NCBI RefSeq assembly: GCF_006716445.1
Contig: NZ_VFPA01000001.1
Coordinates: 1,736,001 to 1,800,000, forward strand
Direction: 5' to 3'
DNA length: 64,000 bases
Source of the DNA: Pseudonocardia kunmingensis
GTDB lineage: Bacteria > Actinomycetota > Actinomycetes > Mycobacteriales > Pseudonocardiaceae
A model generated the notes under the pieces. The model searched no databases, had not been told where the DNA came from, and saw nothing but the letters and a program-made list of their open reading frames with translations. Shown piece after piece: positions 28,298 through 35,661 of this stretch; position 1 is the first letter of the stretch; each line of letters opens with the position of its first letter. The position numbers and the translations under genes are program-made.

Positions 28298-29991
28298 TCC
28301 GGCTGAAGCTCGCGATCCAGCGGCACACGCTGAGCTGGAAGCGGGTGCTCGGGCTCGTCCTCGGCCTCGCCGCCGCGGCCGCGACGTGGGCGGCCGTGCT
28401 CGTCGCCGGGCCGGACGGGCGCGCCGACGTGATGACGCTCGTGCTCGCGGGGTGGCTCGTCGGCTGGCTGGTCGGGCCGATCCTCACCTCGGGCGCGGCG
28501 ATGCTGCGCCCCGAGTACTTCACGCTGCTGCCGCTGCCCCGGCGGACGCTGGGCCTCGGGCTGCTCGCGTCCGTGTTCGTCGGGGTCGGTGCCGCGGTCA
28601 CCGCGGCGGCGGTGCTCGCGCTGGTCGGCCACGCGCTGCTCGTCGCGAGCGGTCCGGCGCTCGTCGCGGCGGTCGGCACCGCGATCGTCGGGGCCGCGGC
28701 GCTGCTGGTGTTGCTCGTGGCGCTCTCCCGGACCGTCTACGCGCTGCTGGGCGCGGCGATGCGCACCCGCATGGGCGTCGAGATCGCAGCCGTCCAGTAC
28801 GGGCTGCTCATCGCGACCATGTTCACCGGGTGGATGATCGTCTCTCCGCTGGTGGGCGCCGTGCCGGTGTTCCTGCGCGACGGCCTGGCCGGCTCCCCGG
28901 CGAGCGCGGTGCTGGCGTGGTCCCCCGTCGGGTGGCCGGTGCGCGCGGTGGAGGCCGTGGCCGCGGGCCACTACCCGCGGGCGCTCGGTCTGCTCGGCGC
29001 GCTGGTGCTCGCCGCGGCGCTGACGGTGCTGTCGGCCGTCGCGCTGCTCACGCCCCACGTCGGGAACCGCACCGCCCGCCGCCGGAGCCGCCCGCTGGGG
29101 AGTCGGGTGCTCACCCGCGGGCGGCTGCTCCCGGCGAGCCCGCTCGGCGCCGTCGTCGGGAAGGAGGTGCGCACCTGGTGGCGCGACCCGTGGCGGAGCC
29201 TGGAGGTGCGCTCGGCGATCTGGTTCGGCCTGTTCCTCGCCGCGTACGGCGCGATCGCCGGACGGCCGGAGATCGCCGGGCTCGCCGGGATCGCCGTGGC
29301 GCTCATGGCCGCGCTGAGCGGGGCGAACCTCTACGGCCAGGACGGCACGGCGCTGTGGCAGCTCGTGGTGTCCGAGCGGCCGGCGGCCGTGCGGGCCGAC
29401 ATCAGGGGGCGCCAGCTCGGTCTCGTGGTGGTGCTCGGCATGCCCGCCGCCGCGTTGTCGGCGCTCATGATGGCCCTGACCGGGGTGTACGCCTACGCGG
29501 TCCCGATCGCCGCGGTGCTCGTGGCGACCCTCGGCTCGGGCAGCGGGATCGCCGTCCTGATGTCCGTCGTGGGCGCGACGCCGGGCGTCGACCCGCACCG
29601 GCGGATCACCGCCAACGATGCGGGGGAGAACACCTTCGCGATCATGGTCGCCTTCTACGCGACCACGCTGGCGATCCTGCCGACGGCCGCGCTGGCCGCC
29701 CCGCTCGCGTTCGCGGGCGGGCTGCCCGCCTGGTGGCCCGCCGCGACGCTCGCGGTCGCGGTCGCCAACGCGGCGGCCGTGGCCTGGGTGGGCGGCGCCG
29801 TCGCCGCGCGCCGGCTGGGCACCCACCTGCCCGAGACGTTCGCGCGGCTGCGCTACCCCGGCACGGTGATGGCCGGCCACGGCAGCGGGTTGCTCGACCG
29901 GCTCTCCGCGCAGGCGGAGAAGACCGCACTGGAGGCCGCAGCGGCGGCAAAGGGCCGCAAGGCCGACCGAGCAGAGGAGACCGTGCGATGA
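28282..29991 (+). CDS. ABC transporter permease (large, multi-pass)
   Basis: A 569-residue integral membrane protein with about 12 hydrophobic segments in two groups (25-240 and 320-540), separated by an Arg-rich loop (TARRRSRPLGSR near 265). The absence of periplasmic MacB/FtsX-like domains and the large size fit an ABC-2-like exporter permease. The start GTG lies inside the 3' end of the ATPase gene, 6 nt after GAGGAG, and its stop overlaps the DUF418 gene (ATGA). The cytoplasmic tail ends in Ala/Lys-rich residues. Substrate unknown. Confidence 0.82.
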   Translation: MVGDLIRLKLAIQRHTLSWKRVLGLVLGLAAAAATWAAVLVAGPDGRADVMTLVLAGWLVGWLVGPILTSGAAMLRPEYFTLLPLPRRTLGLGLLASVFVGVGAAVTAAAVLALVGHALLVASGPALVAAVGTAIVGAAALLVLLVALSRTVYALLGAAMRTRMGVEIAAVQYGLLIATMFTGWMIVSPLVGAVPVFLRDGLAGSPASAVLAWSPVGWPVRAVEAVAAGHYPRALGLLGALVLAAALTVLSAVALLTPHVGNRTARRRSRPLGSRVLTRGRLLPASPLGAVVGKEVRTWWRDPWRSLEVRSAIWFGLFLAAYGAIAGRPEIAGLAGIAVALMAALSGANLYGQDGTALWQLVVSERPAAVRADIRGRQLGLVVVLGMPAAALSALMMALTGVYAYAVPIAAVLVATLGSGSGIAVLMSVVGATPGVDPHRRITANDAGENTFAIMVAFYATTLAILPTAALAAPLAFAGGLPAWWPAATLAVAVANAAAVAWVGGAVAARRLGTHLPETFARLRYPGTVMAGHGSGLLDRLSAQAEKTALEAAAAAKGRKADRAEETVR

Positions 29992-31145
29992 CCGGCGCCG
30001 TGACCGGCCCGACCACCACCCGCAAGCTGGCCCCCGACCTCGCCCGGGGGGTGATGCTGCTGCTGATCGCCATGGCCTACGCCGGCGTGTACGCGGGCGT
30101 CGGCTTCGGCGAGGTGCGCCCCGAGGGACTCGGGGTTCCCGACACGGTCGCCCGGTTCGTCACGGTGCTCGTGCTGGACAACCGCGCGTTCCCGATGTTC
30201 GCGATCCTCTACGGCTACGGCCTCGCGTGGATGGTCGCCCGTCAGCGCCGGGCCGGGGCGGCCGAGGGCGAGATCCGCAGGTTGCTGCGCCGCCGCAGCC
30301 TGCTGTTGATCGCCTTCGGGGCGGTGCACGCGCTCCTGGTGTTTCCCGGCGAGATCCTCACCTCCTACGGGCTGGCCGGCCTCGTGGTCGGGTGGTTGCT
30401 CTTCCGCCCCGACCGCACGATCCGCAAGGCCCTGGTGCTGCTCGCCCTCGGGTACGTGGTGACGGTCGGGCTCGCGATGACGGGCATGTGGGCCGCCGGG
30501 CCCGCCGCCCAGTTCGCCCTTCCCGGGTACTCCTCGGCGGCGGACTGGACGACGCGACTCGCCGGAGTGATCTTCAGCCCGCTGCTCATCGCCCTGGCAT
30601 ACCCGCTGTTCCTGCTGGTCGTGCTCGGGTTCGCGGCCGGGCGGCGCGGGCTGCTCGACGACCCGCGCGCCCACCGGCCGCTGCTGCGCCGGATCGCGGT
30701 GGGCGGCATCGCGGTGTCCCTGCTCGGAGCGCTGCCCGCGGCGCTGATCGGGGCGGGTGCGGTGGCGCTCGGTGTGGTGCCAACCGGGTTGCTGCTGGCG
30801 CTGCAGGTCCTCACCGGCGTCTGCGGCGGCGCCGGGTACGCGGCGGCGTTCGCCCTGCTGGCGCTGCGGCTCGAGGACCGGCCCGGCCCGTTGACCCGGG
30901 CCGTCGCCGCGGTCGGACAGCGGTCGCTGACGTTCTACCTGTTCGACTCGGTCCTGGTCGCGCTGGTCCTGCACACCGGCCTGCTCGGCCTCGGCGCGCA
31001 CGTCGACAGCGTCGGGGCGCTCACGGTCGCGCTCGGGGTCTGGCTGCTGGCGGTGGCACTGGCGGCCTGGCTCGCCCGGACGGGCCGCCCTGGCCCCGCG
31101 GACGCGCTGATGCGCCGCCTGGTCTACCGGCGCGACGCCGCCTGA
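29988..31145 (+). CDS. DUF418-family membrane protein
   Basis: 385 residues with about 9-10 transmembrane helices. The N-terminal LARGVMLLLIAMAYAG, the RAFPMFAILYGYGLAWM segment near 67 and the C-terminal DUF418 region with VGQRSLTFYLFDS (about 303-315) match the DUF418/DUF1624 acyltransferase-like membrane family. Members are of unknown function but often sit beside ABC exporters. It is the third gene of a tight operon (ATGA overlap with the permease), so it probably works with the exporter in self-protection or envelope modification. Confidence 0.82.
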   Translation: MTGAVTGPTTTRKLAPDLARGVMLLLIAMAYAGVYAGVGFGEVRPEGLGVPDTVARFVTVLVLDNRAFPMFAILYGYGLAWMVARQRRAGAAEGEIRRLLRRRSLLLIAFGAVHALLVFPGEILTSYGLAGLVVGWLLFRPDRTIRKALVLLALGYVVTVGLAMTGMWAAGPAAQFALPGYSSAADWTTRLAGVIFSPLLIALAYPLFLLVVLGFAAGRRGLLDDPRAHRPLLRRIAVGGIAVSLLGALPAALIGAGAVALGVVPTGLLLALQVLTGVCGGAGYAAAFALLALRLEDRPGPLTRAVAAVGQRSLTFYLFDSVLVALVLHTGLLGLGAHVDSVGALTVALGVWLLAVALAAWLARTGRPGPADALMRRLVYRRDAA

Positions 31146-31159
31146 CCCGCCGCCGCCCG

Positions 31160-31229
31160 ACTTCGCACACCCAGCCCCCACGTCGCACACCGCCCGCCGT
31201 GTGCTGAGTGACCACCCGGTGTGCGAAGT
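31160..31229. terminator. Nested palindrome between convergent genes
   Basis: Perfect 12-bp arms ACTTCGCACACC (31160-31171) and GGTGTGCGAAGT (31218-31229) enclose a smaller hairpin GCACAC/GTGTGC. It separates the DUF418 gene (plus) from the enoyl-CoA hydratase (minus) and may end transcription on both sides. The CACACC/GGTGTG core relates it to the palindromes at 39.6 and 56.1 kb. Confidence 0.5.
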
Positions 31230-31243
31230 GGTGGCGGTCGGGT

Positions 31244-32023
31244 TCAGCGGCCGGTGAACTCCGCCTTGCCCGGGCCGTTCGCCACGAACGACTCCATGCC
31301 GGCCCGGCGGTCCTCCGTCGCGAACAGCGCCGCGAACAGCTCCGCCTCGATGTCCAGGCCGGTGCGCAGGTCGGTGTCGAGGCCGCCGTCGATGGCCTTC
31401 TTGGCCGCCGCGAGGGCGACCGCGGGCCCGTTCGCGAACTGCTCGGCCCACCGGCGCGCGGCGGCGTAGACCTCGTCCGCCGGCACGACCTCGTCCACCA
31501 GACCGATCTCGAGCGCCTCCTGCGCCTTCACCATCCGGCCGGTGTAGATCAGGTCCTTCGCGCGGGACGGGCCGATCAGCCGCGCCATCCGCTGCGTGCC
31601 GCCCCCGCCGGGGATGATCCCGAGCAGGATCTCGGGCTGGCCGAGCTTCGCGTTGTCGCCGCAGACGCGGCGGTCGCAGCCCAGCGCGACCTCCATGCCG
31701 CCGCCGAGGGCGTAACCGGTGATCGCCGCGACCGTCGGCTTCGGCACCTCGGACAGTGCGCCGAAGCAGGCCGACAGCCTGCGGGCGGTGGTGGCCATGT
31801 CCGCGTAGGACATGCCGGTCATCTCCTTGATGTCGGCGCCCGCCGCGAACACCTTGTCACCGCCGAAGACGATGACGGCGCGCACGTCCGCGCGCCGGGC
31901 GGCCTCCTCGGCGCAGGCCTTGAGCTCCTCCTGCACCTGTCGGTTGAACGCGTTCATCGGGGGCCGGTCCAGCCGGATCGTGCCGATCCCGGCGTCGACC
32001 TCGAGCGTCACGAATTCGGTCAC
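31244..32023 (-). CDS. Enoyl-CoA hydratase/isomerase family protein
   Basis: A 259-residue crotonase-fold enzyme hydrating trans-2-enoyl-CoA in fatty acid oxidation. It has the oxyanion-hole segment AAGADIKEM (about 61-69), the GYALGGGMEVALGCD motif (first catalytic Glu near 109) and PEILLGIIPGGGGTQR (second catalytic Glu near 129). Both glutamates present argues for a true hydratase. The GTG at 32023 is 7 nt after a TAGTGT box. It is the last gene of a run (flavin protein, two hydrolases, hydratase) interrupted by the IS110 element, but it appears to have its own promoter. Confidence 0.92.
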   Translation of the reverse strand: MTEFVTLEVDAGIGTIRLDRPPMNAFNRQVQEELKACAEEAARRADVRAVIVFGGDKVFAAGADIKEMTGMSYADMATTARRLSACFGALSEVPKPTVAAITGYALGGGMEVALGCDRRVCGDNAKLGQPEILLGIIPGGGGTQRMARLIGPSRAKDLIYTGRMVKAQEALEIGLVDEVVPADEVYAAARRWAEQFANGPAVALAAAKKAIDGGLDTDLRTGLDIEAELFAALFATEDRRAGMESFVANGPGKAEFTGR

Positions 32024-32030
32024 GACGCGG

Positions 32031-32036
32031 ACACTA
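32031..32036 (-). promoter_or_regulatory. Probable -10 box before the enoyl-CoA hydratase
   Basis: TAGTGT on the minus strand, 7 nt upstream of the GTG, just ahead of the stop of the upstream hydrolase gene. It would let the hydratase escape polar effects of the IS insertion. Confidence 0.4.
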
Positions 32037-32039
32037 GCC

Positions 32040-32774
32040 TCACCCACCCCGCCGGCTCCGCAAGCTCCGCCGGCTTCCATCCCCCAGGGCCTCCGCCAGC
32101 TCGACCGGTCGGCTCAACGCGAGGCAGTGCCCGCCCGGCAGCTCCTCGACCTCGACGCCGGGCAGCCGCTCCGCCACCACCCGGCGCTGGAACTCCAGCG
32201 GGAAGAACCGGTCGTCGCGGCCCTGCAGGAACCGCGTCGGCACGTCCGGCCACCCCGCGAGCGGCCACACCTGTCCGAACGGCGTGCCCGACTGCTCCGG
32301 CGCATCCCCCGCCGTCGCCTCGGCGAGCACGTCCGGGGGGAGGTCGTGGAGGAAGTCCATCAGCGGGTCGAACCCGTCCGGATCACGGCCGTCCTGGCGC
32401 GCCTTCGCGGCCCGCGCCGCCTCGTGACCCGTGGCTTCCCACCACTCGCCGGGCGACTCGCCCGCCTTCGGGGTCATCGCGTTGAGCAGCACCAGCCGCT
32501 CGACCGGAACGCGCTCGGCGACGAGCGGCACGGTGAACCCGCCCATCGACTGCCCGACGAGCACCAGGCCGTCGCGGTGCTCGCCGATCGCGGCCACCAC
32601 GACGTCGGTGTACTCCGCGAGCCCTGCCCGGTCGTCCGCGGCCGGCAGGTCCACCGCGATCGCCTGGTGGCCCCGCGCCCGCAGCAGCGGCACCACCCGG
32701 TGCCAGTACCACGCCTGCCCGCCCCCGCCGGGGACCAGCACGAAGGTGCTGATGGGTCTACCTTCCCTTCGCAC
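32040..32774 (-). CDS. Alpha/beta hydrolase, 5' end altered by IS110 insertion
   Basis: About 240 residues with the alpha/beta hydrolase nucleophile elbow GQSMGG near residue 75, an oxyanion region VPGGGG, and a late GGHCLALSRP giving the catalytic His. It resembles the short esterase/hydroxynitrile-lyase-like group. The original start is missing: the first two native codons now lie on the far side of the IS. Removing the IS at its CT core restores GTG-AGA-CCC-ATC-AGC, with AAGGAGG just upstream. In the present sequence an in-frame GTG inside the IS end (32774) could restart translation and adds only a few residues (RREG), so the protein may still be made. The tail (32055-32070) contains a dispersed repeat motif. 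Confidence 0.75.
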   Translation of the reverse strand: MRREGRPISTFVLVPGGGGQAWYWHRVVPLLRARGHQAIAVDLPAADDRAGLAEYTDVVVAAIGEHRDGLVLVGQSMGGFTVPLVAERVPVERLVLLNAMTPKAGESPGEWWEATGHEAARAAKARQDGRDPDGFDPLMDFLHDLPPDVLAEATAGDAPEQSGTPFGQVWPLAGWPDVPTRFLQGRDDRFFPLEFQRRVVAERLPGVEVEELPGGHCLALSRPVELAEALGDGSRRSLRSRRGG

Positions 32775-32964
32775 GGTGGATCCCGGCAGGGAGCGCTTTC
32801 GGCGCTTGTCCCTTGAGGACTGATGTGAGACGGCGCCCCTGCCGGGCCCCGGCGAAGGCCTGACGCCCAGGAGGGTGTGGTCCCACGAGGACTGGTTCAT
32901 CAGCACGACGCAGCGCCTTCCTGGTCCGCCGAGCACAATGCTCTCGGCGGAAGGAGACACGCGG
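32760..32964 (+). ncRNA. Candidate bridge RNA region of the IS110 element
   Basis: IS110-group elements encode a bridge RNA in the non-coding left end, with one internal loop pairing to the target and one to the element ends. Here a perfect 10-bp stem, CCCGGCAGGG (32782-32791) with CCCTGCCGGG (32837-32846), encloses a loop containing GATGTGAG (32822-32829), the exact complement of CTCACATC at the insertion site. Downstream, GAGGGTGT (32871-32878) is identical to the element's right end before the core (34248-34255). A second stem GAAGGC/GCCTTC brackets that part. I could not place the remaining two guides. The RNA ends are not known. Confidence 0.6.
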
Positions 32965-34233
32965 GTGCTGGGAATCGGCATCGACTGGGCTGAAGAGTTC
33001 CATGACGTCGCCCTCGGGACAGTCGAGAAAGGAGTGATCGAACAGTTTCGCGTTCAGCACGGCCCGGACGGTGTCGCCGCCCTGATCGAGCGCGCCCTGC
33101 GCCTGGAACCGGACCCGGCCGAGGTCCGCGTGGTCATCGAGACCCGCCACGGCCTGCTGGTCGAGGCACTGCTGGATGCCGGGTTCACCGTGCTGCCGGT
33201 CAACCCCGACCTGGTCGCGCGCCGCCGCGGCCCGGCCCGGAAGAAGGACGACGCCGAGGACGCCCGGATCTGCTGCCTGCTCGCCCTCGACCGCCACCAA
33301 ACCCTGAAGACGCTGGTGCCGCACGGGGAGATCAGCGGTGAGCTGCGCGCGATCGGTCGCGACGACGAACGCGCCGCCCGCGACCAACGCCGCCTGCTCA
33401 ACCGGCTGCGCGCCGACCTGCAGACCACCTACCCCGCCGCCCTGACCCTCGCGGGCACCGACCTCGGCGCCCCGACGGTGCTGCGGCTGCTGCAGCGCTG
33501 GTCGACCCAGGCCGAACTCGCCCAAGCCTCCCGCGACGAACTCGAGGCGTTCGCCCGCGCGGGCCGCCACGGCTGGCCCGCCCGGTTCGCCGACCGTGTC
33601 ATCGACGCGCTCGCCGCGCCGTCGTTGCCCACCCGGGACTACCTCGTGCGGGCCAAGGCCGCCGCGATCCGCCTGGCCGCGGTCCAGCTGCTCGCGCTGC
33701 ACGAGGCCCGCCGCGGCTGGGAAGCCCGCATGGGCGAGCTCCTGCTCGGCGGACGCCGCACCGGCCGCGATCACATCGTGGAGGACCCCGACCCGGGGAA
33801 GGCATTCCCAGGCGGGGACATCTACCTGAGCTTCCCCGGCCTGGGAGACCGCCTCGCAGCTCGGGTCGCCGGTGAGATCGGCGAGCACATCGACCAGTTC
33901 GACTCCCCGAACGGGTTGCAGTGCTACGCCGGCCAAGCTCCGGTCACCCGACGCTCCGGCAAGAGTGACTTCGTCGTCGCCCGACGCCTCGCGCACAACC
34001 GATACCTCGGCGCCGCCGTGCACCAATGGGCGTTCTGCAGCCTCACCCGAAGCGGCTGGGCCCGCGAGTTCTACGACGCCAAGATCGCCGCGAAGAAGGG
34101 ACACCACGCCGCCCTGCGCGCCCTCGGGAACCGCTGGCTGGAGATCCTCTGGCACTGCCTGACCAAGGGCATGCTCTACGACGAAAACGTCCACGTCGCC
34201 AACCGCAACCGCGCCCTCGGACGAGCAGCCTGA
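32965..34233 (+). CDS. IS110-family transposase (DEDD recombinase)
   Basis: A 422-residue recombinase. The N-terminal RuvC-like domain has the DEDD residues: Asp7 in GIDWAE, Glu59 in VIETRHG, and Asp96/Asp99 in KKDDAEDA. A coiled central region (about 120-250) follows, then the Transposase_20 domain with YLSFPGLGDRLAARV and YAGQAPVTRRSGKS, where Ser331 is the likely nucleophile. The GTG at 32965 is preceded by AAGGAG at 8 nt, which decides the start over an ATG at 32938. All catalytic residues are intact, so the element could be active. Codon usage matches the host. Confidence 0.93.
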   Translation: MLGIGIDWAEEFHDVALGTVEKGVIEQFRVQHGPDGVAALIERALRLEPDPAEVRVVIETRHGLLVEALLDAGFTVLPVNPDLVARRRGPARKKDDAEDARICCLLALDRHQTLKTLVPHGEISGELRAIGRDDERAARDQRRLLNRLRADLQTTYPAALTLAGTDLGAPTVLRLLQRWSTQAELAQASRDELEAFARAGRHGWPARFADRVIDALAAPSLPTRDYLVRAKAAAIRLAAVQLLALHEARRGWEARMGELLLGGRRTGRDHIVEDPDPGKAFPGGDIYLSFPGLGDRLAARVAGEIGEHIDQFDSPNGLQCYAGQAPVTRRSGKSDFVVARRLAHNRYLGAAVHQWAFCSLTRSGWAREFYDAKIAAKKGHHAALRALGNRWLEILWHCLTKGMLYDENVHVANRNRALGRAA

Positions 34234-34256
34234 CCCGGAGGTTGACAGAGGGTGTC

Positions 34257-35105
34257 TCACATCGCCTCCTTCCTCCCGCGCGCCCGCACCGCGCCCGGAG
34301 AACCGGTGAAGAATCCCGCCAGCAGGTCGGCCACCGCTCCCGGAGCGGGCACGTGCGACTGCCCGGCGAGCACCTGACGCCGCGCGCCCGGCACGCAGGC
34401 GGCGACCGCGTCCGCCGCGTCGTCGAAGTAGCCGGGCTGCAACCCGCCCATGTGCGGGTCCGCCACCCCTCCGGTGACGACGAGCGTCGGCCGGGCGATC
34501 CCGGCGAGGCGCACGCGCGGGACGCCCGAGCCGAGGCAGGCCGCGTCGTACGCGAGCGTCGGGGCGAGCGCCTCCACGCGTGGCCAGAGCGGCGAGGAGG
34601 GTGCTCCCGCGATCTCCTCCTCGGATGCGCCTGCCACCCCCATGAACAGCTCGACCGCCGCGGCCCGTCGCCCCGCGGCGAGCAGGGCCGTGAGCGCGTC
34701 GACGTAGTCGCGCCAGCGCCGCGTCGCCTCCTCGCTCACCGGGTAGGGCACCTCGTACACCGCGAGCCCGTCGATCGCGCTGCCGGCAGCGGCCGCCTCC
34801 AGTGCGAGCGCGCCCCCGGACGACACCCCGTACACGTGCGCCCGCCCGCCCAGCTCGGCGATGAGCGCATCCAGGTCCTCGATCTCCCGCCGCACGTCGT
34901 AGGGCGGGGTGTCACCGCTGCCGCCCCGGCCGCGCCGGGCGTAGTTGCAGACGGTGAAGCGCCGCGCGAGCAGCGGGACGAGCGGAGCGTTCTCCGCACC
35001 GTCGTCCAACCCGCCGCCCACCAGGACGAGCGGCGGTCCGCTGCCCGCCCGCTCGTACGCGATGCGCGTGCCGTCGCTCGAGACGACCCTGCCGTGCTCG
35101 ATCAC
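34257..35105 (-). CDS. Alpha/beta hydrolase
   Basis: A 282-residue hydrolase: SDGTRIAYERAGSGPPLVLVGGG opening, nucleophile elbow YGVSSGGALAL with Ser near residue 95, VVTGGVADPH acid region and GQSHVP with the catalytic His near 253. It resembles the non-haem chloroperoxidase/esterase group. The GTG start overlaps the stop of the upstream flavin-binding gene, so they form an operon. Its own stop (ATGTGA) once overlapped the start of the other hydrolase; the IS110 element now lies between them. The C-terminus itself is unaltered by the insertion. Confidence 0.85.
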   Translation of the reverse strand: MIEHGRVVSSDGTRIAYERAGSGPPLVLVGGGLDDGAENAPLVPLLARRFTVCNYARRGRGGSGDTPPYDVRREIEDLDALIAELGGRAHVYGVSSGGALALEAAAAGSAIDGLAVYEVPYPVSEEATRRWRDYVDALTALLAAGRRAAAVELFMGVAGASEEEIAGAPSSPLWPRVEALAPTLAYDAACLGSGVPRVRLAGIARPTLVVTGGVADPHMGGLQPGYFDDAADAVAACVPGARRQVLAGQSHVPAPGAVADLLAGFFTGSPGAVRARGRKEAM

Positions 35106-35605
35106 ACCCGCCCCCGCTGCGCGAAGTCGTCGGCCGTACCCCCGCCGGGGAACCGCGAGGTGAAGTCCAGCACACCGACCCAGGTGGGCCGCACCGCGAT
35201 CCGGGCCATCCGCACACCGGGCCGGTCCGCTTCGGCGACGGCGGCGCGGCCGGCCTCGTCGCCCTGGTAGCGCAGCTGGGCCTGCGCGTACTCGGGCACG
35301 ATCCCGTCGACGTCGGTGACCTCGGCCCGGCCGCGCAGCAGCAGCACCTCGGGCGGCATCGAGGCGGTGTCGATGGTGACCGCGACGTCCGGGCGCGCCC
35401 GCAGCGCCTCGATCTTGCGGGCGCCGGCGAACGTCGCGAAGACGATCTCGTCGCCCGTCCAGTGGAAGAGCATCGGGAAGACGCGGGGCGTGCCGTCGGC
35501 GGCCGTGTAGGCGAGCCGGGCGAGCTCGCGGGAGGCGAGCAGCCGGCGCGCGGTGTCGGTGGCGATCAGGTCGGGATGCCCCTGCGGGAGCGTTGCGGTC
35601 GTCAC
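35102..35605 (-). CDS. Pyridoxamine 5'-phosphate oxidase-like flavin/F420-binding protein
   Basis: A 167-residue split-barrel protein: LASRELARLAYTAADGTPRVFPMLFHWTGDEIVFATFAGARKIEALRARPDVAVTID is the typical N-terminal half of PNPOx-like FMN or F420 proteins. Such proteins reduce small substrates or bind flavin in actinobacteria; the substrate is unknown. First gene of an operon with the alpha/beta hydrolases and divergent from an HxlR regulator, which probably controls it. The GTG start has AGGAG only 1-2 nt upstream, a poor spacing. Confidence 0.82.
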   Translation of the reverse strand: MTTATLPQGHPDLIATDTARRLLASRELARLAYTAADGTPRVFPMLFHWTGDEIVFATFAGARKIEALRARPDVAVTIDTASMPPEVLLLRGRAEVTDVDGIVPEYAQAQLRYQGDEAGRAAVAEADRPGVRMARIAVRPTWVGVLDFTSRFPGGGTADDFAQRGRV

Positions 35606-35612
35606 ACTCCTA

Positions 35613-35638
35613 ATTTAGAAGTAGTCACTAAGATTATG
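35613..35638. promoter_or_regulatory. Probable HxlR operator in the divergent promoter
   Basis: TAATTTAG (35613-35620) and CTAAGATTA (35630-35638) form an inverted repeat, imperfect by one base, in an unusually AT-rich 56-bp gap between the flavin-protein gene and the HxlR gene. HxlR proteins bind such AT-rich palindromes next to their own gene. Confidence 0.5.
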
Positions 35639-35649
35639 CAAGTGTTTGC

Positions 35650-35655
35650 TACCGT
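35650..35655 (+). promoter_or_regulatory. Probable -10 box of the HxlR gene
   Basis: TACCGT ends 6 nt before the ATG of the HxlR gene; leaderless arrangement. Confidence 0.45.
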
Positions 35656-35661
35656 GGATCG

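Larger units (their letters stand above)
32758..34257 (+). mobile_element. IS110-family insertion sequence (about 1.5 kb)
   Basis: Bounded by CT dinucleotides at 32758-32759 and 34256-34257, with no terminal inverted repeats or longer target duplication, as usual for the IS110 group. About 205 nt of left-end non-coding DNA precedes the transposase and only 24 nt follow it. The boundaries were inferred by joining the flanks: deletion from one CT to the other recreates a GTGA overlap between the two flanking hydrolase genes with a strong ribosome binding site. The element lies antisense to these genes and separates them. Confidence 0.85.

Noticed and set aside
32040..32981. Longer 313-codon version of the disrupted hydrolase reading through the IS end
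   Set aside because: The extra N-terminal residues are IS non-coding sequence and do not resemble a hydrolase start; the GTG at 32774 is the most economical start.
32822..34263. GATGTGAGAC / GTCTCACATC as terminal inverted repeats of the IS
   Set aside because: One arm lies about 60 bp inside the element and the other crosses its border; IS110 elements lack such repeats, and the match is better explained as a guide-target pairing.
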